The position numbers and the translations under genes are program-made. Shown here piece by piece: positions 9,500 through 18,189 of a stretch of 64,000 nt of DNA. Every line of letters starts with the position of its first letter. Position 1 is the stretch's first letter. The stretch comes from Candidatus Jettenia ecosi. GTDB lineage: Bacteria; Planctomycetota; Brocadiia; Brocadiales; Brocadiaceae. The stretch covers positions 1 to 64,000 of the forward strand of contig SULG01000007.1 of the NCBI GenBank assembly GCA_005524015.1, given 5' to 3'. The notes beneath the pieces were generated by a model that did no database searches, had not been told where the DNA came from, and saw only the letters and a list, made by a program, of their open reading frames with translations.

Positions 9500-10700
9500 A
9501 TCGGAGCGCATCAATCAGGTTAAGGCGAGATGCCTTTCGTGCCGGGTAATAACCAAAGAAAATACCAACCATATTTGAGAAAAGAAAGGCAATAGCAATA
9601 GAAATTGGGGAAAGTAATGAAGGCCAGCCCCCGAAATAAGAAACCAACTTTGATAATACAATACCGAAAATAACCCCGATTATCCCACCAATGGAACTAA
9701 GAACCGTGGCCTCTATGAGAAACTGGAAGAGGATATCCTTCTCTTTGGCGCCGACTGCCATCCTGATACCAATCTCCCGTGTCCTCTCAGTCGTAGAAAC
9801 CAACATAATATTCATGATGCCGATACCCCCAACAATCAGAGACACCGATGCAATACTCCCCAGAAGCATCGTCATGGTACGGCTCGTCTCCATAATGGTC
9901 GAAGCAAATTCTACCTGGCTGATAACGTTAAAATCGTTTTCCTCATTCGGCCTTAAACGATGGCGTTGCCTTAATAAGGTAGTAATCTGTTCAATCGCCT
10001 CAAACCGCGCCTCTGTGGTAACCGTAGAGGCATAGACTACACCAATATGAGTCGCCCCCATAATTTTCCTTTGAAGAGTCGTGTAGGGCAATAATACAAC
10101 ATCATCCTGATCCTGACCCATAGCAGACTCTCCCTTAGCACTTAAAACTCCAACGACCTTAAAAGGTATGTTATTCACCCGAACCGATTTATCAACGGGA
10201 TCTAACGCCCCGAAAAGGTTATCTACAACCGTTTTCCCTAGGATACAAACCTTTGCCATAGTATTTACTTCCTGCTGGGTAATAAATCTTCCGGATTCCA
10301 TTGACCAATTCCTTATCAGTTGATAATCAGGCCCGATTCCTAACACAGAGGTCGTCCAGTTTAAGTTACCATAAACAACCTGTGTATTTGTCCTGAGACC
10401 CGGAGAAACATAACTTATTGCGCTGCATTCCCGCTCTATAGCCACAGCATCATTAACAGTTAAGGTAATGGTTCCCGTAGTGCCTCTGGTAGCAGTATGC
10501 GTCGTACTAATAGGAATAATAATGAGCACATTTGTACCAAGACTCTCGAGTTGTTTTTCAACCATAACCTTTGCCCCCTGGCCAATACTAACCATAGCGA
10601 TTACAGCTCCCACACCTATAACGATGCCAAGTATCGTCAGGGAGGAACGTAATTTATTCCTCATAATTGCGCGTAACGCTATTTTTAAAAGCGGTGGCAT
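9492..10700 (-). CDS. MacB/LolC-type ABC permease (FtsX fold)
   Basis: About 402 residues from the ATG at 10700. Helix 1 (LKIALRAIMRNKLRSSLTIL) is followed by IVIGVGAVIAMVSIGQGA, a MacB_PCD periplasmic domain, and three C-terminal helices including the FtsX motif ERTREIGIRMAVGAKEKDIL. This is the permease without its own ATPase; the LolD-like ATPase lies upstream past a repeat. The frame can be extended to 10811, but that stretch is made of the D1 repeat and is unlikely to be translated. With the MacA-like adaptor and ATPase it would form a tripartite export or mechanotransmission system. Confidence 0.92.
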   Translation of the reverse strand: MPPLLKIALRAIMRNKLRSSLTILGIVIGVGAVIAMVSIGQGAKVMVEKQLESLGTNVLIIIPISTTHTATRGTTGTITLTVNDAVAIERECSAISYVSPGLRTNTQVVYGNLNWTTSVLGIGPDYQLIRNWSMESGRFITQQEVNTMAKVCILGKTVVDNLFGALDPVDKSVRVNNIPFKVVGVLSAKGESAMGQDQDDVVLLPYTTLQRKIMGATHIGVVYASTVTTEARFEAIEQITTLLRQRHRLRPNEENDFNVISQVEFASTIMETSRTMTMLLGSIASVSLIVGGIGIMNIMLVSTTERTREIGIRMAVGAKEKDILFQFLIEATVLSSIGGIIGVIFGIVLSKLVSYFGGWPSLLSPISIAIAFLFSNMVGIFFGYYPARKASRLNLIDALRYE

Positions 10701-10770
10701 GGGTATAAGAGGCTTCTTTAGACTGCCTTTAGCAGCAAACTCATGAAAAAACGGTGTCAACGTAGTAGGG

Positions 10771-10907
10771 CAAGGCTTTACAGGCTGTCCGAGAATGCTC
10801 TCACATGACAATCCTATACTCTATGTTGACAAAATATTAGCATGATAACAATATTTAGTATGGCATTTGTGGGTCGATTGAATTCTCGGACAGCCTGTAA
10901 AGCCTTG
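10771..10907. repeat. D-type inverted-repeat element (MITE-like), copy 1
   Basis: A 137-base element with near-perfect terminal inverted repeats of about 26 bases: caaggctttacaggctgtcc at the left and ggacagcctgtaaagccttg at the right, around an AT-rich core. A second copy lies at 57809-57946. It lies directly upstream of the MacB-like permease start and inside what otherwise looks like one operon, so it may carry or interrupt a promoter. Confidence 0.85.
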
Positions 10908-10952
10908 CTCTCCTGCCAGAATACATACTCGGGGATAGCAACCCGAAAGGGC

Positions 10953-11420
10953 ATATGCATCAAGCTAAAATGTGTAAACGGTGAAGAATAACAACAAACC
11001 ACCCATAATCCCCCTTAGTCCCCCTTTAGAAAGGGGGGAAATTTGTAAGTGATTTAGAAAAAGGGGAAAAGTTTGATATTTTTGATCAGGTAAACTTTTC
11101 TGAAAGAAAAAATCCTTCCTTCTCTCCCCCTTTTTCTAAACTTATCCTTCTTTTCCCCCTTTTCTAAAGGGGGGTTAGGGGGGATTAGAGAGAAACATGG
11201 ACACACATTTCTCTTTTTCCAAAATGTATATATATGCTCTTCTTCATCAAAACTTCTTTAAAGTATATATTATACGGTAAAATTTCTTTTTTCGTAAGTT
11301 TTTCTCTAAAATCAGGACGACACTGACTCAGCAGATTTTTTACCGATATCTTAAATCTATTTTATTCATCTCATCTGTACTATCCGCAGCTCTTTCATGG
11401 AAACTATACTACCTGAGTAG
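10953..11420. repeat. E-type repeat (purine/pyrimidine hairpins) and intergenic spacer
   Basis: From atgcatcaagctaaaatg at 10955 to catggacacacattt near 11211 the sequence contains an imperfect inverted pair built on aatcccccttagtccccctt and aggggggttaggggggatta. The same unit occurs at 57613-57798, again next to a D-type element, and a shortened form lies at 42885-43010. Bases 11212-11420 hold only AT-rich sequence with no gene visible; any terminator of the LolD-like gene would be here. Confidence 0.7.
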
Positions 11421-12137
11421 TTAAGGTACAGGTCTGACAGAGGTTTGTGGGGATGTGTCGCTCAATACTTTACCATCTTTGAGAACAATAATCCTGCGGG
11501 CATAGCCTGCAATATCGTTTTCATGAGTAACCAGGATAATAGTAATGCCCCATTTTTGGTTAAGATCCTGGAGAACCCTCATAACATCCATGCTTGTAGC
11601 GCTATCAAGATTGCCGGTAGGCTCATCAGCAAGGAGGAGGGTCGGATTATTGATAATAGCGCGTGCAATAGCTACACGCTGTTGTTGTCCTCCAGACAAT
11701 TGATTCGGATAATGCTCATCGAATCCCTCAAGACCCAAAGTCTTCATAATCTGATATATCCTATCTCTGTCAATCTTAGATATTTTTTTGCTATAAATAA
11801 GCGGTAATTCAATGTTTTCTATTACGGTAGTCCGACTCAAAAGATTAAAACTCTGGAACACAAATCCTAGTTTCTTGTTGCGGATTTCAGCTAATTCGTT
11901 TTTTGAAAATTTGGAGATATTAACTCCCTCCAGATAGTAATTCCCGGACGTGGGACTATCAAGACACCCTATGACATGCATCAGGGTAGACTTACCTGAA
12001 CCGGAGGCCCCCATAATAGCTACAAATTCTCCCTTTTTCATAGTGAGAGAAATCCCGTTCAAGGCCGTGACCTTGACTTCTCCCATACTGTATATTTTGT
12101 AAACCTTATCTAATGATACGATATTCTGATCTTGCAT
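11421..12137 (-). CDS. LolD/MacB-type ABC transporter ATPase
   Basis: A 238-residue ATPase with Walker [11 protein letters not shown] near residue 41, Q-loop FVFQSFNLL, signature [14 protein letters not shown] near 144 and Walker [12 protein letters not shown] near 167, the latter diagnostic of the LolD/MacB/FtsE subfamily. It should energise the MacB-like permease encoded 700 bases downstream and work with the MacA-like adaptor just upstream (75-base gap). In most genomes such ATPase and permease genes are adjacent; here two repeats separate them. Confidence 0.93.
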   Translation of the reverse strand: MQDQNIVSLDKVYKIYSMGEVKVTALNGISLTMKKGEFVAIMGASGSGKSTLMHVIGCLDSPTSGNYYLEGVNISKFSKNELAEIRNKKLGFVFQSFNLLSRTTVIENIELPLIYSKKISKIDRDRIYQIMKTLGLEGFDEHYPNQLSGGQQQRVAIARAIINNPTLLLADEPTGNLDSATSMDVMRVLQDLNQKWGITIILVTHENDIAGYARRIIVLKDGKVLSDTSPQTSVRPVP

Positions 12138-12212
12138 ATCTCCAACATGCCAGGACTAAGAACTATAAGAATAATCGAAATCAGAGAAAAATTGAGTAAC
12201 TATGATACAAAG

Positions 12213-13415
12213 TTAATAACGGCCGCCACGCCAGGGAACCCTTTGCCCGCCTTTTGAGGGCGCTTTAGAATGAGCAATCTCCGAAATAACAACCTCTTGT
12301 CCCTCTTTTACCTCACCTTCTAAAATCTGGGTAAAATGGTCATCGCCAATTCCCAGCTTTACAGCTACTTGTCTCAATTTCTCCTGTTCTAAGATCCAGA
12401 TATGTGTGCTTGTTTTCTTGGCAAATTTCCTTTCAACTAAGGTCTTTTTATCTATTTCGACTTTTAAAATCTCTGAGGGAGTATACCGTAATGCGACATT
12501 GGGAATTCTCAGAACATTTTCTGCCCTGGCTACCAGGATGGAAGTATTTGCCGTCATTCCGGGCAAAAGCTTAAGCTCTGTATTATTAACACTAATTATC
12601 GTATTATAGGTTACAACGTTTTGGAAGATAATGGGGGACATACGGATCTCGATTACCTTGCCCTCAAAAACGTCCTCAGGAAAAGCATCTACCGTAAACT
12701 TTGCATCCTGCCCTACCCTGACCATACCGATATCAGCCTCATCAACATTCGTATTTACCTGCATATGCACCAGGTCTGCAGCAATAGTAAATAATGTAGG
12801 AGTCTGAAAGCTTGCAGCTACGGTCTGTCCTACATCGACATCCCTCGATATCACGACACCATCTAATGGTGAAATAATTACGGTATGTTCTAAATCCGTT
12901 TTTGCAACTCCCAGCGAAGCTTTTGCTTGCAATACCTGTGCTTCTGCTAATTTCACATCAGCTAAATTCGCTTCATAGGTTGCCAGCGCTGCATCAAAAT
13001 CAGTGTCTGATATTATCTTTTTTTCGAACAGCTCTTTTAAGCGACGGTAATTTCTCTTGCTATTTTTCAAATTCACCTTTGCCTTCTCAAGGCTAGCTGT
13101 AGCAATGGCAAGGGTCGCTTCCGCATTTTTCACCCGGTGCTCAAAAGGGGTTGGTTCAATCTGTGCAACAATCTGCCCTGCTTTCACCTCGGAATTAAAA
13201 TCGGCATACAGTTTGGTTATAAGGCCTGAAACCTGGCTGCCAATTATTACTGTTCTCACAGGATTTACGGTTCCGGTTGCAGTAACATACTTGCTAATAT
13301 TACCTCTATCAATCTTTTCTGTCTTGTATTGAATAGTGTCTTTGCTGTTAAAGAAATACAGATATCCTATTACCAGGGTAATGAGGCAAAAAATGCCGAT
13401 GATATACTTTTTCAT
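12213..13415 (-). CDS. MacA-like periplasmic adaptor (membrane fusion protein)
   Basis: A 400-residue protein with one N-terminal membrane anchor (residues 4-22, IIGIFCLITLVIGYLYFF) and no lipobox. It has a lipoyl-like segment (GLITKLYADFNSEVKAGQI), a long alpha-helical hairpin rich in Ala/Lys (about 75-165), the second lipoyl half (IISPLDGVVISRDVDVGQTV) and beta domains. The C-terminus is basic and Gly/Arg-rich. First gene of the export cluster; the promoter must lie in the upstream 350 bases. It would couple the LolD/MacB pair to an outer-membrane channel. Confidence 0.92.
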   Translation of the reverse strand: MKKYIIGIFCLITLVIGYLYFFNSKDTIQYKTEKIDRGNISKYVTATGTVNPVRTVIIGSQVSGLITKLYADFNSEVKAGQIVAQIEPTPFEHRVKNAEATLAIATASLEKAKVNLKNSKRNYRRLKELFEKKIISDTDFDAALATYEANLADVKLAEAQVLQAKASLGVAKTDLEHTVIISPLDGVVISRDVDVGQTVAASFQTPTLFTIAADLVHMQVNTNVDEADIGMVRVGQDAKFTVDAFPEDVFEGKVIEIRMSPIIFQNVVTYNTIISVNNTELKLLPGMTANTSILVARAENVLRIPNVALRYTPSEILKVEIDKKTLVERKFAKKTSTHIWILEQEKLRQVAVKLGIGDDHFTQILEGEVKEGQEVVISEIAHSKAPSKGGQRVPWRGGRY

Positions 13416-13519
13416 GAAATAGTATTTACCTTAATTTTTACCTGTTTTCTCATTGATTTAAACTTTCATCGCTATTCATTATAATAAAATAACGATAAAC
13501 TGTCTTAGGATAATAAAAT

Positions 13520-13535
13520 TTGCCAGATATGGCAA
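13520..13535. promoter_or_regulatory. palindrome upstream of the export operon (possible operator)
   Basis: TTGCCAGATATGGCAA is a perfect 6+4+6 inverted repeat about 105 bases upstream of the MacA-like start. Efflux operons are often controlled by dimeric repressors binding such sites, but no regulator gene is adjacent and no other copy was noticed. Inference only. Confidence 0.25.
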
Positions 13536-13766
13536 TTATAATTTCATTGTATAGGAATTTTCATGTTATTTAAGCGGGTTTGCGTAGGGTTGATTAAGCG
13601 ATAGCAAATCCACCACTGAGATTTGGAATTTATTCTCGCTATTCCATCCATTTCTCAATGACATGGGCTCATCTCCCTCTTTTCTCCTCTCCCTCCCGGA
13701 TACTTGTGGGTAAGGATAAGCTTTTCGGGGATTATGATGCCTCAGTTACTCATCCCTCACCATGAT

Positions 13767-14178
13767 AAGTACCTGAACATAAATATTTGCATACTGAAAA
13801 CCCCTGTATACAAAGATACAGGTACAAAAATTTGTGGTCAGGTACTTACCATGAAGATGATCTCTATTTCAAGCCCGAAGGGCCGTCATGATTATAGATA
13901 ATGAATTACCGCAAAATCAATAACCCTGAAGGGGTGAAATACTTATCAGAAAACAACGGCAAATTACCAGGCAATGACCGGTATACACGGGTTTTCCATG
14001 CCACCCCTTCTGGGTTCAAATCCTTTCTTCTGCTCTTTTGCCATAATCATACCATCCCTTCGGGATTATGAGACAAAAGCACCTTGATACTCTGTCACGC
14101 CGTTTCTTTGGATTCTGTCTCCTGAATTCTCTATTCTGTTGACAAAGAGAATGTACAAAAATTTGTGGTCAGGTACTT
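13767..14178 (+). repeat. B-type 412-bp repeat, copy 1 (inverted partner at 16324-16735)
   Basis: Begins aagtacctgaacataaatat and ends with a matching inverted end (…tttgtggtcaggtactt). The first about 80 bases are themselves a smaller palindrome with the same ends. The interior holds 'ccctgaaggggtg' and 'cccttcgggat' palindromes like those of the A-type repeats. The partner copy at 16324-16735 is the same length, in opposite orientation and nearly identical over the parts compared by eye. Confidence 0.9.
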
Positions 14179-14663
14179 ATACTCCTGCCTTTCTGGACAG
14201 TCTTTATCTATAACATCCTTACGATCCAACAGTATTTTAAGTAACTGCGTACTGCGTGACCTTACCGCAAAGAGGGTTTTGATCCATTCTCTCAACCTGT
14301 GTCATGCCACACCTGTGTAACGAGACACACTTGTGCCAGGCTCCACTTTTCTTCATTTTTATTTGGTGTCTTTCCTTTTTATCTCACCATACTGTAGAGT
14401 TTGCCTTTTACCGCCAAATTACATTAACCTTTGAAGTTACAACAGCCAATAGCTAATCAGTCCAAAATATTTCGTAATCTTCATACCGACCGGCATATTT
14501 TTTGAGCAGACATCATAATGCTAATCTATTTCAAATTTCTCAGGAAAGGAGGTGACCATCCCGGGTTGTCTGGTAAATTGTTAATACAGTGATTTGCCGT
14601 GGTAATTAAGTTATCGATTGTATTTTAATTTAGTAGAGAGATCCAAAATGGAGGGAAAAGGAT
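14179..14663. promoter_or_regulatory. leader region of the secreted protein gene, with a very strong SD-like site
   Basis: Bases 14545-14555 read AAAGGAGGTGA, an almost full complement of the 16S rRNA 3' end, yet the next gene starts about 110 bases later with its own site (ggaggg near 14651). A GTG at 14552 could open a 10-codon frame ending at TAA. A leader peptide or ribosome standby site is possible. Nothing else is recognised in this 485-base stretch. Confidence 0.35.
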
Positions 14664-15596
14664 ATGAAGGTGCTTTCGTTAATTTTTACCTTAGTAATTT
14701 CTGTTGCAGTTTCGCCGGTTGGTTTAGCTTTTGCCGATGAAGGTGTTACCGATAAAAAAACCGCATCCTTAGAGGAAATAAAATTATCGATTAGTCCAAG
14801 TTTTACGTTAAAAGATGCAGATCATGTTATAAATGGTGTAGCGTTAAGAAACAGAACTTCCGGCTGGATACCTCTGCGCGGTATCCCTATCGGCAGCACA
14901 GTTAAGCAGGCGTTTCTTTACTATAATTTTTCGGATGGTTCTGAAATCGGGGATAGAAAGTCATCTGTGTTATTCGATGGCAATCGTGTGGATGGTACTA
15001 AGACAGCCGATAATACGGATCCCTGCTGGAGCATGGCTGGAAATCATACATACCGGGCAGATGTAACTTCTTTTATACCAGCAACAAACCCAAATGGGGA
15101 CTATGAGGTCGTCATTGATTTTAACAAAAGAACATCAACTACTGGTCAAAACCCATGGTCTCCCGGCGAGTCTCAAACGAAGAGGCTTGAGGGTGCTACC
15201 CTTCTTATTGTATTCTGTAATGAGTCAACCAGTGGTAAAGTAGTGCTTATCTATGATAAGCTTACTGGTTCTGAATTTTCCGGTAGTGCGATATTCAATT
15301 TGTCCCATCCAGCCTTAAGCGGTAATGGACTTTTCTCGATGAGTGGTGCTGACGGACAACGCGGTGGAGGGCATGATAACGGCGCTTCCAATGAAACGGG
15401 TACATTCAATGGTACGCAATTTTCTGGTCCTCCGGTTGCTGCGAGCGATTGGGATGGAAGTGCTGGCTGGCCATTGCCGCAGCTCTGGGATGTTCATACG
15501 CATATCGTGAAGCTGGACGGTACATGTTCGACTGTTGAGTACACAGCTGGCGGAGATTGCCTCGTTCCGGTAGTATTTATACTGGGTAACTTTTAA
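14664..15596 (+). CDS. secreted beta-rich protein of unknown function
   Basis: A 310-residue protein with a signal peptide (MKVLSLIFTLVISVAVSPVG, cleavage probably after AFA at about residue 24). The mature part resembles bacterial and archaeal exported beta-sandwich domains: IPIGSTVKQAFLYYNFSDG, then HTYRADVTSFIPATNPNGDY, then RLEGATLLIVFC, the order seen in DUF3344-like surface domains, which I suggest only as a resemblance. Four or five cysteines could form disulfides. A strong RBS (ggaggg) fixes the start and a hairpin terminator follows, so it is monocistronic. It sits between two 412-bp inverted repeats. Confidence 0.8.
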   Translation: MKVLSLIFTLVISVAVSPVGLAFADEGVTDKKTASLEEIKLSISPSFTLKDADHVINGVALRNRTSGWIPLRGIPIGSTVKQAFLYYNFSDGSEIGDRKSSVLFDGNRVDGTKTADNTDPCWSMAGNHTYRADVTSFIPATNPNGDYEVVIDFNKRTSTTGQNPWSPGESQTKRLEGATLLIVFCNESTSGKVVLIYDKLTGSEFSGSAIFNLSHPALSGNGLFSMSGADGQRGGGHDNGASNETGTFNGTQFSGPPVAASDWDGSAGWPLPQLWDVHTHIVKLDGTCSTVEYTAGGDCLVPVVFILGNF

Positions 15597-15629
15597 GCTT
15601 TAAGTCCTTACATAGTATCAAAAGCATGG

Positions 15630-15655
15630 AGGCCGCTAAAAAAGCGGCCTTTATG
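15630..15655 (+). terminator. rho-independent terminator
   Basis: Perfect 8-bp stem aggccgct/agcggcct with a five-A loop, followed by a short T stretch, 33 bases after the stop of the secreted protein gene. Confidence 0.75.
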
Positions 15656-15812
15656 CATCTGAGTATGCACTAAATCAGGCCTTCGGCAACTTTGTTTGCA
15701 GCCATACGTAGGGACGAATGGGAATGAACACTGTCATGGTTCTAACCCGGATTTCTCACAGAGGGTAATTTGTGATATCAAAAGGTCTCAAATATTCTCC
15801 TTATACCAAGCT

Positions 15813-16273
15813 TCACTTGGGCGCCAATCTGGATGCTCGCCCTGTCTGCTCATACTGCTTTCTTGCCTCTTCCATTTCGCCTTGTATCTCTTCTTGTAAT
15901 CGGGAGTTCCTTGCAAGCCCAAAAAGATAGTCTACCTGGTTTGCTTCACACCAACTCATGATTTCTTCCCTCGCAAACCCCGAATCACCCCGCACCACAA
16001 TTTTCACCTCAGGCCACTGGTTCCGAACGTGATTGACGACCCGCTCTATCTCCTCTGTGATACTAATTCTTCTCCTGTATGCTCTGATGCATCCTGATCC
16101 CGATAATCGGTAAAACACTTTGAAAACTCTTTCATGAAACCTCTTGCTTGCTCTATCTCTCTCAGTAAGAGTCCTCCGGAGTCGGTTGTTATTTGCCCTC
16201 CATTAAATTGCGATATTACCTTCCTTCCGCTTAACCCTTGATACTCTATTGCATCTTTACACCCTGTTTTCAC
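15813..16273 (-). pseudogene. IS1380-family transposase remnant
   Basis: Two fragments in different frames. The N-terminal one reads ISQFNGGQITTDSGGLLLRE, typical of IS1380 transposases, and starts at a GTG at 16273 behind a perfect ggaggagg site. The C-terminal one has VVRGDSGFAREEIMSWCEAN and VDYLFGLARNSRL, covering one catalytic Asp of the DDE domain. The segment between them (over 100 residues expected) and the true C-terminus are missing. The product cannot be an active transposase. No IS ends were recognised. Confidence 0.85.
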
Positions 16274-16323
16274 CTTCAACCCTCCTCCTGTTATGTATAA
16301 TCTGTTATTTACAAACATCTTAT

Positions 16324-16735
16324 AAGTACCTGACCACAAATTTTTGTACATTCTCTTTGTCAACAGAATAGAGAATTCAGAAGACAGAATCCAAAGAAAC
16401 GGTGTGACAGAGTATCAAGGTATTTTTGTCTCATAATCCCGAAGGGATGGTATGATTATAGCAAAAGAGCAGAAGAAAGGATTTGAACCCCGAAGGGGTG
16501 GCATGGAAAACCCGTGTATACCTGTCATTGCCTGGGAATTTGCCGTTGTTTTCTGATAATTATTTCACCCCTTCAGGGTTATTGATTTTGCGGTAATTCA
16601 TTATCTATAATCATGACAGCCCTTCGGGCTTGAAATAGAGATCATCTTCATGGTAAGTACCTGACCACAAATTTTTGTACCTGTATCTTTGTATACAGGG
16701 GTTTTCAGTATGCAAATATTTATGTTCAGGTACTT
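16324..16735 (-). repeat. B-type 412-bp repeat, copy 2 (inverted relative to 13767-14178)
   Basis: Reverse complement of copy 1 with only a few differences, for example ggggttcaaat where copy 1 has tgggttcaaat. The two copies bracket 2,145 bases. A single-ended fragment of the same terminus (aagtaccagaccacaaat) lies at 49910-49927. Confidence 0.9.
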
Positions 16736-17106
16736 ACCATAAACAATAGAGAATTTCTATCTCTTCGGTGAGAAATCCGGGCTAACCTTGCCAGGCAATC
16801 CTGAAGGATTGCCCTACGGAATTGAAATTTCTCAACGTTAAACGCAGAGATACACAATGTTACAATAGTACAGACGCGGGATTAGGTAGAGACGCAAGAT
16901 GTTGCGTCTCTACCTAATCCCGTAGGGATGTCATGATTATAGAAAAAGCAGGAAAAAAGCCCTTTAACCCCGAAGGGGTGACATGGGATATTTGCGTTGA
17001 GATGTCATTCCTTCGGGATTTCATGGTAGGATATATTATATCTATAATCATTTTACCCCTTCGGGGTTGAATGTGGTATGTTCGGTTTCATACAGGGTGT
17101 ACTATA
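16736..17106. repeat. A-type repeat, truncated at one end, with a perfect 'tagagacgcaa' hairpin
   Basis: The right end gttcggtttc…gtactata (17080-17106) matches the A family, preceded by 'ccccgaaggggtgacatgg' palindromes. At about 16878-16919 a perfect palindrome of some 20 bases per arm is built on ggtagagacgcaagatgttg; a similar hairpin occurs near 27620. The left A-type terminus is missing or replaced by the hairpin. No coding potential. Confidence 0.65.
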
Positions 17107-17112
17107 ACCAAT

Positions 17113-18189
17113 CTAGGCATAGCGAATAATCCTTATCCTGCCAGTTTCATTTCCACCCTGTTCGATTTTTAATGCCCCCAGATACACGGTTACTACCTTA
17201 TGAGTATCCTGTACCGGTGTAAAGAGTGTTAATGTTTCCGTAACAGGGTCTAAATCGACAATTGTGCCCAGTCCCAGGGTGTTATTTCTCTTATCATGTA
17301 AGCCGACAAGGAGGTCTTTTAATTCAGATTTATCGATACATACCACCGTAGCAATTCCAAAAAATTTTTTCAATTTATCTGCCGGTAGTATCGTATCAGC
17401 ATGATCTGCTACTATTAATAGTTCAGACCCGCTCTTTTCCATGTACCAGCAATCAGGAATATCCGCAAGAATTTCTTTTGGCACGTCAGCAGGATATACC
17501 CTTTCGCCAGCGCCCAGGATAGAGGAGGGGAATACAAGTTTGGTAACAGGATACTGTATTACCCTTGCCCGTTTGAAGTACGCCCGGTATTTTTCGCTTC
17601 TGTATCTCTGCCTTTCAGCTTGCGAACGCACTATCACGTGCTTTGAACTTGCAAGCCGTATGATCTGCCAGCCCATTCTCTCATATCCTCTCAAAAGATG
17701 CTCAATCTCTCCCTGTGCCTGTAATGCAATAATCCATTGAGGTTTGAGCATTTCTATCTTGTAGAATTTCAGAATACGGGCAACGGGGCCGTCAATAAAA
17801 CCCGTCGTGTCTATCAGGGCAACTTCCGAACCGTGTTGAAAAGAGGTGTCCACCATGATTCTCAATGCATGGAGGGTCTGTAACAAAAAACCTTCCGGTG
17901 AAGTATTTCCTACAAAGTGCAAGCCGTTGGGATGTGAATAATCATCAGGATGGGGAGGATCACGAAAAACCTTCATGGATACCGTAGTTGGCAGACCTAA
18001 AGTGGATTGTCCTAAATCACTATCGACATATCCAACGCATATTTTAGACGCCGTCCATTTCCGGACCAGAAATTTACAGAAGGTGCTTTTGCCACTATTA
18101 ACACTACCGAGAACGATGCAGGTTTTTGCGTTCTGTTTTATCCGGTCCGCAACAAGCTCCCACTCTTTTGAAATACAGATATTGTCCAT
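17113..18189 (-). CDS. Clp1/Grc3-like P-loop polynucleotide 5'-kinase
   Basis: A 358-residue protein with P-loop GSVNSGKST near residue 28, then CVGYVDSDLGQSTLGLP, corresponding to the Walker B-adjacent DxDxGQ segment of Clp1/Grc3/Nol9 kinases, and LIDTTGFI near residue 125. The C-terminal third is beta-rich. In eukaryotes and archaea these enzymes phosphorylate the 5'-OH ends of RNA; bacterial members are less common and poorly studied. Its start codon shares one base with the recJ stop (TAATG), so the two are translationally coupled, hinting at a nucleic-acid end-processing role. Substrate is inferred only. Confidence 0.82.
   Translation of the reverse strand: MDNICISKEWELVADRIKQNAKTCIVLGSVNSGKSTFCKFLVRKWTASKICVGYVDSDLGQSTLGLPTTVSMKVFRDPPHPDDYSHPNGLHFVGNTSPEGFLLQTLHALRIMVDTSFQHGSEVALIDTTGFIDGPVARILKFYKIEMLKPQWIIALQAQGEIEHLLRGYERMGWQIIRLASSKHVIVRSQAERQRYRSEKYRAYFKRARVIQYPVTKLVFPSSILGAGERVYPADVPKEILADIPDCWYMEKSGSELLIVADHADTILPADKLKKFFGIATVVCIDKSELKDLLVGLHDKRNNTLGLGTIVDLDPVTETLTLFTPVQDTHKVVTVYLGALKIEQGGNETGRIRIIRYA

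Noticed and set aside
10814-11002. 62-codon minus-strand frame
   Set aside because: Made of D and E repeat sequence; not conserved in the second repeat copy.
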